The notes under the pieces were generated by a model. It searched no databases and was not told where the DNA came from. It saw only the letters and a list, made by a program, of their open reading frames with translations. Of a stretch of 64,000 nucleotides of DNA, positions 52,803 through 62,286 are shown in pieces; within the stretch, counting starts at the first letter, position 1, and every line of letters starts with the position of its first letter. Made by a program: the position numbers and the translations under genes. The stretch is from Pseudomonas sp. Q11 (GTDB lineage: Bacteria; Pseudomonadota; Gammaproteobacteria; Pseudomonadales; Pseudomonadaceae), in contig NZ_JAKNQY010000006.1 of assembly GCF_024494355.1 (NCBI RefSeq), forward strand, positions 62,001 to 126,000, written 5' to 3'.

Positions 52803-53135
52803 CCGCCATTAATTAGTAGCGTTTCGCTGGCACTTAGTTGCTAGAAGTGCGACGTGATTGGCAAATAGGTGGTTAACCTCATTTAATATTTAAATAGAGT
52901 TTTGTCCTACAATCTTTAATGTCGCCGTCGAAATACCTGTACTAACGGGGCGCCGTGTATCTTTTGCCGTTGTTGAAGGCATGAGTGTGAAAAGGGGGCA
53001 AAAAAATTCGCTGGACGTTTGATTTCCAATTGTGTCAGTTTTCTTGCGTCCTCATTGGGCGAGTGATAGGACGCTCTCGCCAGAGATTGTTCTATCTGAC
53101 AAAAACTGTTCCATTGCAAACAAGGAAGTGTGTTT
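52803..53135 (+). promoter_or_regulatory. AT-rich upstream region of the protease gene
   Basis: 333-bp region without a gene. It contains an AT-rich stretch (about 52870-52920, TTTAATATTTAAATAGAG) and then TTGTCC...TACAATC-like elements that could be promoter parts. The low GC content against its neighbours suggests a long regulated leader; aprA in P. fluorescens is subject to temperature, iron and Gac control. No specific site is demonstrated. Confidence 0.35.
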
Positions 53136-54593
53136 ATGTCGAAAATCAAAACCAGCGCTATTGACTCTACCGAACAACTGCTCTGGGCGCCGCAGTCACT
53201 GGCGGCGGCGAGCAATGCATTCAATCAGATCAATAGTTTCAGCCACCAATACGATCGGGGCGGCAACCTGACCGTCAATGGCAAACCCTCGTACTCCGTG
53301 GACGAAGCTGCCACCCAGTTGCTGCGCGACGGTGCGGCCTACCAGGACCGGGACGCCAGCGGCAAGATCGAGCTGACCTACACGTTCCTGACCTCCGCCT
53401 CCTCAAGCACCATGAACAAGCACGGCATCAGCGGTTTCAGTCAGTTCAGCGCCCAACAGAAAGGCCAGGCGGTCCTGGCCATGCAGTCTTGGGCGGACGT
53501 GGCCAATGTCACGTTCACCGAGAGAGCCAGCGGTGGCGACGGCCACATGACCTTCGGCAACTACAGCAGCGGCCAGGACGGCGCGGCGGCATTTGCCTAT
53601 CTGCCGGGCACGGGCGCCGGTTATGACGGGACCTCCTGGTACCTGATCAACAGCCGCTACACCCAGAACAAGAACCCTGAACTGAACAACTATGGCCGCC
53701 AGACCCTGACCCACGAAATCGGTCACAGCCTGGGTCTGGCGCACCCTGGCGACTATAACGCCGGTGAAGGCAGCCCGACCTACGATGACGCCACCTATGG
53801 TCAGGACACCCGTGGCTATAGCCTCATGAGTTACTGGAGTGAAAGCAACACCAGCCAGGACTTCAGCAAGGGCGGCGTCGAAGCCTATGCCTCGGGTCCG
53901 CTGATGGATGACATCGCCGCGATTCAGAAGCTCTACGGTGCCAACACCAGCACCCGGACCGGCGACTCAACCTACGGCTTCAACTCCAACACCGGTCGCG
54001 ACTTCTACAGCGCATCCTCGTCTTCGGACAAAGTGGTGTTCTCGATATGGGACGCCGGTGGCCGCGACACCCTGGATTTCTCGGGTTTTACGCAGAACCA
54101 GAAAATCAACCTCAATGGCGCCTCGTTTTCCGACGTTGGCGGCATGGTGGGTAACGTGTCCATCGCTCAGGGGGTGACCATCGAGAATGCCATTGGCGGC
54201 TCGGGCGGTGACTTGCTGATCGGCAACGGCGTGGCCAACGAACTCAAGGGCGGTGCCGGCAATGACATTCTTTGGGGCGCGGGCGGTGCCGACAAACTGT
54301 GGGGCGGTTCGGGCTCGGACACCTTCGTGTTCGCCGCCAGTTCTGACTCACGGCCAGGTGCGGTCGATCAGATCCTCGATTTCGTCAGCGGCCTGGACAA
54401 GATCGACCTGACCGGCATCACCCAGGGCGCAGGCCTGCACTTCGTGAACGCGTTCACCGGTGCAGCGGGTGATGCGGTGCTCTCGACATCGGGTGGCAAC
54501 AGCCTGCTGTCGGTGGACTTCTCCGGGCACGGCGTGGCTGACTTCCTGGTCAGTACCGTGGGCCAGGCGGCTGTCTCGGATATCGTGGCCTGA
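53136..54593 (+). CDS. aprA: Extracellular alkaline metalloprotease (serralysin)
   Basis: 485-aa secreted zinc endopeptidase (M10B; called AprX in P. fluorescens, a cause of milk spoilage). No Sec signal. Zinc site [11 protein letters not shown] with H193, H197, H203; Met-turn [11 protein letters not shown] calcium repeats [32 protein letters not shown] (about 355-405); C-terminal export signal ends with hydrophobic residues ...SDIVA. ATG 53136 has AAGGA upstream. Followed by its inhibitor and exporter genes. Confidence 0.97.
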   Translation: MSKIKTSAIDSTEQLLWAPQSLAAASNAFNQINSFSHQYDRGGNLTVNGKPSYSVDEAATQLLRDGAAYQDRDASGKIELTYTFLTSASSSTMNKHGISGFSQFSAQQKGQAVLAMQSWADVANVTFTERASGGDGHMTFGNYSSGQDGAAAFAYLPGTGAGYDGTSWYLINSRYTQNKNPELNNYGRQTLTHEIGHSLGLAHPGDYNAGEGSPTYDDATYGQDTRGYSLMSYWSESNTSQDFSKGGVEAYASGPLMDDIAAIQKLYGANTSTRTGDSTYGFNSNTGRDFYSASSSSDKVVFSIWDAGGRDTLDFSGFTQNQKINLNGASFSDVGGMVGNVSIAQGVTIENAIGGSGGDLLIGNGVANELKGGAGNDILWGAGGADKLWGGSGSDTFVFAASSDSRPGAVDQILDFVSGLDKIDLTGITQGAGLHFVNAFTGAAGDAVLSTSGGNSLLSVDFSGHGVADFLVSTVGQAAVSDIVA

Positions 54594-54650
54594 TGCCCCT
54601 ATCCCGTGGGAGCGGCCAGCGCTCTTGCGGGATCCCTCAGGATTGAACAG

Positions 54651-55088
54651 ATGTGCAGAAATCCCAAACCCCGTGGTGCCCAGGCAACTGCCTGGTTACT
54701 CGCTACGCTGATGATGTTTACCGGAGAAGTCACCATGGCGCGCAGCCTGTTGTTAGCAGAACCCTCACAGTTGGCCGGTCAGTGGCAGGCTGTTCTGTCG
54801 GGGCCGCAGGCGTCTGCGCAAACCCCGCCGCCCGAGGACCCACCGTCCAGCATCTGTCTTGTCGAGCTGCGGGCGGATCAAACCCTGGGCGGGCAAACCG
54901 ATTGCCTGGGCAAGTGGCTGGGGGATGAGCCGGTCCGTTGGTTCACCGAGCCCGACGGCCTTTCACTGATTGGCAAGCAGAACACCCGGGTTCACTTGCA
55001 ACTGCATCAAGAACAACACTATCAAGTCACATTGAAGTCAGGTCGGAGGGTGACGCTCGAACGGAGTCCGTCCCAAGCCACGCCTTAA
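54651..55088 (+). CDS. aprI: Periplasmic inhibitor of serralysin (AprI/Inh)
   Basis: 145 aa from ATG 54651 (AGGA 8-11 nt upstream). N-terminal basic-hydrophobic segment (QATAWLLATLMMFTGEVTMA) is a signal peptide. Mature protein has the MEROPS I38 pattern: LAGQWQAVLSG near the N-terminus, two cysteines (SSICLVEL...TDCLGKWLGD) forming the expected disulphide, and an eight-stranded beta-barrel-like tail. Protects the cell from protease that folds prematurely. Directly downstream of aprA. Confidence 0.9.
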   Translation: MCRNPKPRGAQATAWLLATLMMFTGEVTMARSLLLAEPSQLAGQWQAVLSGPQASAQTPPPEDPPSSICLVELRADQTLGGQTDCLGKWLGDEPVRWFTEPDGLSLIGKQNTRVHLQLHQEQHYQVTLKSGRRVTLERSPSQATP

Positions 55089-55221
55089 CAAGTTAGTACA
55101 GTTGCCGAAGACTCCAGGTGTGCTTGTTTAAACAGGCCTGCACCCTGACGCGGTCCGATGTAAACCATTTAAAGATTGGCAAGTTGAATAACCTGGCAAA
55201 GCCAACAGCAAGGATAACTTC

Positions 55222-56997
55222 ATGAGCATGGCAAGGAGCACGGCCACGGTGCCGTTGTTTAGAGCGCTGGCCGATTATAAAAACATTCTGGTCAGCGTCG
55301 GTTGTTTTACCGCCCTGATCAATGTCCTGATGTTGGCGCCTTCGATTTATATGCTCCAAGTGTATGACCGGGGCCTGTCATCCCAAAACGAAACCACGCT
55401 GTGGATGTTGTCGTTAATGGTGGTGGGCTTTTTCGTATTTATCGGGCTGCTGGAAATGGTCCGCAGCTTCATCGTCATCCGCATCGGCAGCCAGTTGGAA
55501 AGACGCTTCAACCTTCAGGTGTACAAGGCCGCGTTCGAGCGAAACCTGAGCCAGGGCGAGGGCAACGCCGGGCAGTCGCTGGGAGACCTTACCCATATCC
55601 GCCAGTTCGTCACGGGACCTGCGCTGTTCGCATTCTTCGACGCTCCGTGGTTTCCGGTGTATTTGCTGGTGATCTATCTGTTCAACGTCTGGCTCGGCGT
55701 GTTCGCCACCGTCGGCACGTTGCTGCTCATTGGCCTGGCCTGTCTGAACGAAACCATGACTAAAAAGCCCTTGGGGCAGGCCAGTGTTTACTCGCAACAG
55801 TCCAGCCAACTGGCGACCAGCCACTTGCACAACGCCGAGACCATCCAGGCCATGGGCATGCTCGGCGCATTGCGCGGCCGCTGGTTCGCCGTGCATTCGC
55901 GCTTTCTCGGTCTGCAAAACCAGGCCAGCGATACCGGCGCGGTGATCAGCTCCCTGAGCAAGACCCTGCGCCTGTGCCTGCAATCGCTGGTGCTGGGGTT
56001 GGGCGCGCTGCTGGTGATCAAGGGCGACATGACCGCTGGAATGATGATTGCTGGCTCGATCCTGATGGGCCGGGTGTTGAGCCCCATCGACCAGTTGATC
56101 GCCGTGTGGAAGCAGTGGAGCGGAGCCAAACTGGCTTATCGCCGTCTCGACGCGCTGTTGCAGGCTTACCCAACCCAGGACGAGGCGATGACATTGCCAT
56201 CGCCCAAGGGCCAGGTGAGTTTCGAACAGGTCAGTGCCGGCCCGCCGGGGCAGCGCAACGCGACGCTGCATCAGCTCGGTTTCAGCCTGAGCGCCGGGGA
56301 AGTGCTCGGGGTACTCGGGGCGTCGGGGTCCGGCAAATCCACCCTGGCCCGCGTGCTGGTGGGTGTATGGCCCACCTTCGCTGGCACAGTGCGGCTGGAC
56401 GGGGCTGACATCCATCGCTGGAATCGCGACCAGCTTGGCCCGCACATCGGCTATCTGCCCCAGGACATTGAGCTGTTCAGCGGCAGCATTGCCGAGAACA
56501 TTGCCCGTTTCCGCCAGGCCGACCCGCAAAAAGTCGTCGCCGCCGCGCAACAGGCCGGCGTGCATGAGCTGATCCTGCGCATGCCTCAAGGCTACGACAC
56601 TCTGCTGGGAGAGGATGGCAGCGGTTTGTCCGGCGGCCAGAAACAGCGCGTCGCCCTGGCCCGGGCAATGTATGACCAGCCGAGTCTGGTGGTGCTCGAT
56701 GAACCCAATTCCAATCTCGACACGGTTGGCGAAGCAGCACTGGCCAGCGCCATCGCGCAGATGAAAGCCCAGGGCACCACCGTCGTGCTGGTGACCCATC
56801 GCTCCTCGGCGCTGGCCCAGGCCGACAAGCTGCTGGTGCTCAATGAAGGCCACTTACAAGCGTTCGGTCCAAGCCAGGAGGTGCTACGGGCATTGTCCGG
56901 CCAGCCACAATTGCAACGCGACAAACCCCAGGCAGCCCCCAACGGACTGAGCATGAGTCGCCAGTACCCGGCAGCCAGCAAACCCAGCGGCGCATGA
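55222..56997 (+). CDS. aprD: Type I secretion ABC transporter
   Basis: 591 aa. Six-helix membrane domain (about 20-300) followed by the ATPase with Walker A GASGSGKST (366-374), signature LSGGQKQRVALARAM and Walker B LVVLDEPNSNLD. Lacks the N-terminal C39-like domain of HlyB, as in PrtD/AprD. Exports AprA, and probably the lipase downstream, through AprE/AprF. Overlaps aprE by ATGA. Confidence 0.95.
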   Translation: MSMARSTATVPLFRALADYKNILVSVGCFTALINVLMLAPSIYMLQVYDRGLSSQNETTLWMLSLMVVGFFVFIGLLEMVRSFIVIRIGSQLERRFNLQVYKAAFERNLSQGEGNAGQSLGDLTHIRQFVTGPALFAFFDAPWFPVYLLVIYLFNVWLGVFATVGTLLLIGLACLNETMTKKPLGQASVYSQQSSQLATSHLHNAETIQAMGMLGALRGRWFAVHSRFLGLQNQASDTGAVISSLSKTLRLCLQSLVLGLGALLVIKGDMTAGMMIAGSILMGRVLSPIDQLIAVWKQWSGAKLAYRRLDALLQAYPTQDEAMTLPSPKGQVSFEQVSAGPPGQRNATLHQLGFSLSAGEVLGVLGASGSGKSTLARVLVGVWPTFAGTVRLDGADIHRWNRDQLGPHIGYLPQDIELFSGSIAENIARFRQADPQKVVAAAQQAGVHELILRMPQGYDTLLGEDGSGLSGGQKQRVALARAMYDQPSLVVLDEPNSNLDTVGEAALASAIAQMKAQGTTVVLVTHRSSALAQADKLLVLNEGHLQAFGPSQEVLRALSGQPQLQRDKPQAAPNGLSMSRQYPAASKPSGA

Positions 56998-58328
56998 GCA
57001 AGGATCGCGACATGAATCTGCAACACTCTCAAGACCTCGAACGGCCCGAGCGCGATGCCCGTTTCTTCGCCCGCCTGGGGTGGGCACTGGCAATCATTGG
57101 CGCCGGCAGTTTTTTCACCTGGGCCAGCCTGGCGCCGCTGGACCAAGGTATTGCGGTGCAAGGCACCGTGGTGGTGTCCGGCAAGCGCAAGGCCGTGCAA
57201 TCGATGAGCAGCGGCGTGGTCAGCCGGATCCTGGTGCGTGAAGGCGAGGCGGTTAAACAGGGCCAGCCACTGTTCCGCCTGGACCAGACTCAGACAGCGG
57301 CCGATGTGCAATCGCTGCAAGCCCAGTACCGCATGGCTTGGGCGAGCCTGGCACGTTGGCAAAGCGAGCGGGACAACCTCCCGCAGGTCAGCTTTCCGGC
57401 TGAATTGAGCCACGACCCCGACCCACGCTTGGCGCTGGTACTCGAAGGCCAGCGGCAGTTGTTCAGCAGCCGACGCGTAGCGGTGGCCCGGGAGCAGGCC
57501 GCGCTGCGCGCTAATATCGAAGGCGCCACGGCGCAGCTGGCGGGCATGCGCCGGGCGCGCAATGACCTCAATGCCCAGGCCCAGTCCCTGCGCCAGCAGC
57601 TAAGCAACCTGCAACCGTTGGCGGATAACGGCTACATCCCGCGCAACCGTCTGCTGGATTATCAACGGCAACTGTCGCAAGTGCAGCAGGAACTGGCGCA
57701 GAACAGTGGCGAAAGCGGCCGGGTGGAGCAGGGCATCGTCGAGTCCCGCCTCACGCTTGAGCAACACAATGAGGAATACCAGAAGGAAGTGCGCAGTCAG
57801 TTGGCCGAGGCGCAACTCAAGAGCGAAACCCTGCAACAGCAACTCAAGTCTGCCGCGTTTGAGCTGCAGCACAGCGAGATCCTTGCCACCGCCGACGGCA
57901 TCGCCGTGAACCTGGGCGTACACACTGAAGGCGCCGTGGTCCGTCAAGGCGATACCTTGCTGGAAATCGTGCCCCAAGGCACGCGACTGGAAGTCGAAGG
58001 GCACCTGCCGGTCAACCTGATCGACAAGGTTGGCACCCATTTGCCAGTGGACATTCTCTTCACCGCGTTCAACCAGAACCGCACACCGAGGGTACCGGGG
58101 GAGGTCAGCCTGATTTCCGCCGACCAGATGATCGATGAAAAGACCGCAGAGCCGTATTACGTCCTGCGCAGCAGCGTCAGCGAAGTGGCGATGGAAAAAC
58201 TCAACGGGCTGGTGATCAAGCCCGGAATGCCGGCGCAAATGTTCGTGCGCACGGGTGAGCGCTCGCTCATGAACTACCTGTTCAAACCGCTGCTCGACCG
58301 AGCCGGCTCCGCGTTGACCGAAGAATAA
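56994..58328 (+). CDS. aprE: Type I secretion membrane-fusion protein
   Basis: 444-aa HlyD-family adaptor: one inner-membrane segment (about 24-43), lipoyl half (QSMSSGVVSRILVREGEAVKQGQPLFRLD), long coiled coil (about 100-300, Gln/Glu/Arg-rich) and C-terminal beta domain with SEVAMEKLNGLVIKPGMPAQ, the RtxA/HlyD consensus. Overlaps aprD by 4 bp; aprF starts 15 bp downstream. An ATG at 57012 is an alternative start. Confidence 0.95.
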   Translation: MSKDRDMNLQHSQDLERPERDARFFARLGWALAIIGAGSFFTWASLAPLDQGIAVQGTVVVSGKRKAVQSMSSGVVSRILVREGEAVKQGQPLFRLDQTQTAADVQSLQAQYRMAWASLARWQSERDNLPQVSFPAELSHDPDPRLALVLEGQRQLFSSRRVAVAREQAALRANIEGATAQLAGMRRARNDLNAQAQSLRQQLSNLQPLADNGYIPRNRLLDYQRQLSQVQQELAQNSGESGRVEQGIVESRLTLEQHNEEYQKEVRSQLAEAQLKSETLQQQLKSAAFELQHSEILATADGIAVNLGVHTEGAVVRQGDTLLEIVPQGTRLEVEGHLPVNLIDKVGTHLPVDILFTAFNQNRTPRVPGEVSLISADQMIDEKTAEPYYVLRSSVSEVAMEKLNGLVIKPGMPAQMFVRTGERSLMNYLFKPLLDRAGSALTEE

Positions 58329-58342
58329 GGATATCTGGGGGT

Positions 58343-59692
58343 ATGAAGGGACTTTACTGGCTCGCCGCGCTGGCGGCGGTTATCTGCAACAGTGCCTGGG
58401 CCATGGGCCCATTCGAGTTTTATGAACAAGCCCTGCGCAATGACCCGGTCTACCTGGGCGCGATCAAGGAGCGCGATGCCGGCCTGGAAAACCGCGCCAT
58501 TGGCCGCGCCGGGCTGCTGCCGCACCTGGGCTACAGCTACAACAAGGGACGTAACCAGTCCAAGGTCACCTACCTCAACGAGCGCGGCGCCAGCCAGCAT
58601 GACGACCGCAACTACAGCAGCTACGGCTCCAGCCTGACCCTGCAACAACCTTTGTTGGACTACGAGGCCTACGCCGCCTATCGCAAAGGCGTGGCCCAGG
58701 CGCTGTTCGCCGACGAAAACTTTCGTGGCAAGAGCCAGGAGTTGCTGGTGCGGGTGTTGAGCGCCTACACCCAGGCGTTGTTCGCCCAGGATCAGATCGA
58801 CATTGCCCAGGCCAGGAAAAAGGCTTTCGAACAGCAGTTTCATCAGAACGAGCACCTGTTTGCCCAAGGCGAAGGCACCCGCACCGACATCCTTGAAGCG
58901 GAGTCGCGCTATGAGTTGGCGATTGCCGAAGAGATCGAGGCCCGCAACGAGCAGGACGCTTCCCTGCGCGAACTTGGCTCGTTGATTGGCGTCCCGACCC
59001 TGAACATCGGCGACCTGGCGCCCCTGAGGGAAACGTTCCAGACCTTTGCCTTGCAACCGGCCAGTTTCCAGACATGGCACGAACTGGCCGTGAGCAACAA
59101 TCCGACCCTGACGTCCCAGCGCCAGGCCGTGGACGTGGCGCGCTTCGAAGTCGAACGCAACCGCGCCGGACACCTGCCCAAGGTCAGCGCCTACGCGACG
59201 ATGCGCCAGAACGAGTCGGAAAGCGGTAACACCTACAACCAGCGCTATGACACCAACACCATTGGTCTTGAGATCAGCGTGCCGCTGTACGCCGGTGGCG
59301 GGGTGTCGGCGTCGACCCGCCAGGCCAGTCGCAACATGGAGCGGGCCGAATATGAACTGGACGCCAAGACCCGGGAAACCCTGATCGAACTGCGCCGCCA
59401 GTTCAGCGCCTGCATGTCGGGGGTGAACAAACTGCGGGCATACCGCAAAGCCCTCAGCGCCGCCGAGGCGTTGGTGGTCTCGACCCGGCAAAGCATCCTC
59501 GGCGGCGAACGGGTCAACCTCGATGCCCTGAACGCCGAACAACAGCTCTACACCACCCGACGCGACCTGGCCCAGGCCCGTTATGACTACCTCATGGCCT
59601 GGACAAAGTTGCACTACTACGCCGGCACCTTGGGCGCGCAGGACCTGGCGCAGGTGGATGAGGCGTTTGTGTCCCCGGCGCTGACCCAGTGA
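58343..59692 (+). CDS. aprF: Type I secretion outer-membrane channel
   Basis: 449-aa TolC-family protein with a cleavable signal (LAALAAVICNSAWA, about 1-22). Two OEP repeats (about 30-215 and 240-430); features include ALRNDPVYLGAIKER, LFAQGEGTRTDILEAESRYELA and ALNAEQQLYTTRRDLAQARYDYL. Completes the AprDEF exporter. Confidence 0.95.
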   Translation: MKGLYWLAALAAVICNSAWAMGPFEFYEQALRNDPVYLGAIKERDAGLENRAIGRAGLLPHLGYSYNKGRNQSKVTYLNERGASQHDDRNYSSYGSSLTLQQPLLDYEAYAAYRKGVAQALFADENFRGKSQELLVRVLSAYTQALFAQDQIDIAQARKKAFEQQFHQNEHLFAQGEGTRTDILEAESRYELAIAEEIEARNEQDASLRELGSLIGVPTLNIGDLAPLRETFQTFALQPASFQTWHELAVSNNPTLTSQRQAVDVARFEVERNRAGHLPKVSAYATMRQNESESGNTYNQRYDTNTIGLEISVPLYAGGGVSASTRQASRNMERAEYELDAKTRETLIELRRQFSACMSGVNKLRAYRKALSAAEALVVSTRQSILGGERVNLDALNAEQQLYTTRRDLAQARYDYLMAWTKLHYYAGTLGAQDLAQVDEAFVSPALTQ

Positions 59693-59760
59693 TTGGCAGC
59701 GCTGTAAGAACTTCGCCGGTTTCAGCAACCGTTCCAACAACAAAAAAAGAGGTCATCACA

Positions 59761-61611
59761 ATGGGTATCTACGACTATAAAAACCTCGGCACCACCGAGT
59801 CCAAGGCGCTGGTCAGCGATGCAATGGCGATCATGCTGTATTCCTACCACAACCTGGACCACGGTTTTTCCGCCGGCTACCAGCAGAACGGCTTCGGTGC
59901 GGGACTGCCCGCCACGCTGGTGACGGCGTTGCTGGGCGGCACCGATTCGCAAGGGGTGATCCCCGGCGTGCCGTGGAACCCCGACTCGGAGCAACTCGCC
60001 CTGGAGGCGGTGCAAAAGGCCGGCTGGACCCCGATCAGCGCATCGCAGCTGGGCTACACCGGCAAAGTGGATGGCCGTGGCACTTTTTTTGGTGAGAAGG
60101 CTGGCTACACCACCGCGCAGGTGGAAATTCTCGGCAAGTACGACGCCGATGGACAACTGACGGAAATCGGGGTGTCGTTTCGTGGCACCAGCGGCCCACG
60201 GGAAACCCTGATCAGCGACTCCATTGGCGACGTCATCAGCGATCTGATGGCGGCGTTCGGGCCTCAGGACTACGCGAAAAACTACGTCGGCCAAGCGTTC
60301 GGCAACTTGCTCGGGGACGTCGCGGCGTTCGCCCAGGCCCACGGCCTGACGGGCCAGGACGTGCTGGTCAGTGGCCACAGCCTCGGTGGGCTGGCGGTCA
60401 ACAGCCTGGCGGACTTGAGCGCCAGCCAATGGTCGGGGTTCTACAGCAGCGCCAATTACATCGCCTACGCCTCGCCAACCCAAAGCAGCACCGACAAAGT
60501 GCTGAACATCGGTTATGAAAACGATCCGGTGTTCCGGGCACTGGACGGCTCCACGTTCACCCCTGCGTCGGTGGGCGTGCATGATGCCCAGCAGGAGTCA
60601 GCCACCAACAACATCGTCAGCTTCAACGACCATTACGCCTCGGCGGCCTGGAACGTGTTGCCGTTTTCTATCCTCAACATCCCCACCTGGATATCCCACC
60701 TGCCCACCGGTTACGGCGATGGCATGGGCCGGATCCTCGATTCGGCGTTCTACGACCTCACCGAGAAAGACTCCACCGTCATCGTCGCCAACCTGTCGGA
60801 TCCCGCACGCAGCAATACGTGGGTCCAGGACCTCAATCGCAACGCTGAAACCCACACCGGCAGCACGTTCATCATCGGCAGCGAGCGTGATGACCTGATC
60901 CAGGGCGGGCGGGGCAATGACTATCTGGAGGGCCGCGCCGGCAACGACACCTTTCGCGACGAGGGTGGGTACAACGTGATATTGGGCGGGCAGGGCAGCA
61001 ACACCCTGCAACTGCAGTCCTCGGTGAAAGATGCAAGCTTCGTCCAGGACGGCGCCGGGACCTTGTACGTGCGCGATGCCCAGGGTGCAATCAGCATGGC
61101 CCGCGACATCGACACGCTCGTCAGCAAAGAGCCTGGTTTGTTCTGGGGCCTGCTCAAGGACGAGGTCAGCCACAGTGTCACGGCCAACGGTCTGGTGGCG
61201 GGCGGCAAGCTGACGGCGTATGCATCGTCGACCACAGGCACCTCGGCTGACGATACCTTGACCGCCCGATCATCGGGGGACTGGCTGTTCGGGCATGACG
61301 GCGACGATGTGCTACTGGGCGGCACGGGTCACGACACCTTTGTCGGCGGGTCGGGCAATGACCGGCTGCAATCGGGCGGCGGCACTGACACGTTCTTTTT
61401 CAATGACGCGTTCGGCCACGACCTGATCAGCGGTTATGATGCCGGCGACACACTGGTGTTCCTTGGCGTGCAGGGCGCCGGGGAAGGTTACGACTACCGC
61501 CAGCACCTGTCTCAGGTCGGCAATGACACGCTGCTGGAGGTGGGTGACAGTTCCGTGACCCTGGTGGGGGTCAATCCGAGCCAGGTAGGAGGCGAATTTG
61601 TGTTCGCCTGA
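59761..61611 (+). CDS. lipA: Extracellular family I.3 lipase
   Basis: 616-aa type I secreted triacylglycerol lipase (polyurethanase-like relatives are called Pue). The catalytic triad S207 (GHSLGG), D255 and H313 has the same numbering as the Pseudomonas MIS38 lipase, and the length is within one residue. RTX calcium repeats are in two blocks: GSERDDLIQGGRGNDYLEGRAGND (about 381) and GHDGDDVLLGGTGHDTFVGGSGND (about 510). The C-terminal export signal ends GEFVFA. No Sec signal. It follows aprF with a 68-bp gap, so it is probably exported by AprDEF. Confidence 0.95.
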   Translation: MGIYDYKNLGTTESKALVSDAMAIMLYSYHNLDHGFSAGYQQNGFGAGLPATLVTALLGGTDSQGVIPGVPWNPDSEQLALEAVQKAGWTPISASQLGYTGKVDGRGTFFGEKAGYTTAQVEILGKYDADGQLTEIGVSFRGTSGPRETLISDSIGDVISDLMAAFGPQDYAKNYVGQAFGNLLGDVAAFAQAHGLTGQDVLVSGHSLGGLAVNSLADLSASQWSGFYSSANYIAYASPTQSSTDKVLNIGYENDPVFRALDGSTFTPASVGVHDAQQESATNNIVSFNDHYASAAWNVLPFSILNIPTWISHLPTGYGDGMGRILDSAFYDLTEKDSTVIVANLSDPARSNTWVQDLNRNAETHTGSTFIIGSERDDLIQGGRGNDYLEGRAGNDTFRDEGGYNVILGGQGSNTLQLQSSVKDASFVQDGAGTLYVRDAQGAISMARDIDTLVSKEPGLFWGLLKDEVSHSVTANGLVAGGKLTAYASSTTGTSADDTLTARSSGDWLFGHDGDDVLLGGTGHDTFVGGSGNDRLQSGGGTDTFFFNDAFGHDLISGYDAGDTLVFLGVQGAGEGYDYRQHLSQVGNDTLLEVGDSSVTLVGVNPSQVGGEFVFA

Positions 61612-61626
61612 TCCAAGGTTGTTTTG

Positions 61627-61661
61627 AGCACGTTGTGCTGAGGGGATGCGTGTGTCCCCTC
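61627..61661 (+). terminator. Weak hairpin after the lipase gene
   Basis: AGCACGTTGTGCT (61627-61639) and GAGGGGA (61640-61646) / TCCCCTC (61655-61661) form two adjacent stems 15-50 bp after the lipase stop, without a good U-tract. Possibly a rho-independent-like end of the secretion operon. Confidence 0.4.
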
Positions 61662-61854
61662 GGCACAAGGGGAGTGCAGCAGTGAGCAGCAAACAAGCCT
61701 CACAACCGCTGCCTGCGATTGAGGGATCAGATGATGCGGCGAAAAGGCGGGCCGATCCGTTGCGAAGAAGGCAGTCCGACACCCGCAATGGGCACCGGAT
61801 TCAGCCGATGACATGGGATCAGGCCCTCTCCGGGCGAAGAGGGCTGCAATAAAC

Positions 61855-62079
61855 TCAGTCTTCCTTGCGAACTGTCGCCACTTCATCGGCGCGGACCCGG
61901 ACTTTCTTGCCGGAAATGTCTTCGAACTCGTAGAAACCGTCGGCGGTACGGGTGTTGGGGGCATCCTTGGTCAAATACTGGGTACCGTTCTGCAAGGTCA
62001 CCACCGTGGGTGACGAGCAGCCGGCCAGAGCCAGGAGCGCAGCGGCGACCAAGGGCAGACCCAGAATCCTGATGTTCAT
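61855..62079 (-). CDS. YgdI/YgdR-like small lipoprotein
   Basis: 74 aa. Lipobox LALAGC puts the acylated cysteine at 21. The mature part TVVTLQNGTQYLTKDAPNTRTADGFYEFEDISGKKVRV is the DUF903 pattern of YgdI/YgdR. Outer-membrane lipoprotein of unknown function, alone between the lipase and the nuclease genes. Confidence 0.9.
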   Translation of the reverse strand: MNIRILGLPLVAAALLALAGCSSPTVVTLQNGTQYLTKDAPNTRTADGFYEFEDISGKKVRVRADEVATVRKED

Positions 62080-62286
62080 ATCCGTAACCTCTCAATCAAA
62101 AAGACGCAGTTCAGTTGATTAGACCGCGGCATCACTGTGTTGACCGCCATTGGTCTCGCTTGCCGTAGGAAAGTTCATCACCGACTGCAGGATTTCCCTG
62201 CTAAATGCAGGTGACCACTCATCTTTTGCAGTTGCCTGGCCCCGCCGCAGCTGATATCTGTACGCATAACCAGTATTCCAGCAGGC

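Noticed and set aside
58274..59743. Open frame of about 490 codons on the minus strand
   Set aside because: Antisense to aprF; no recognisable domain.
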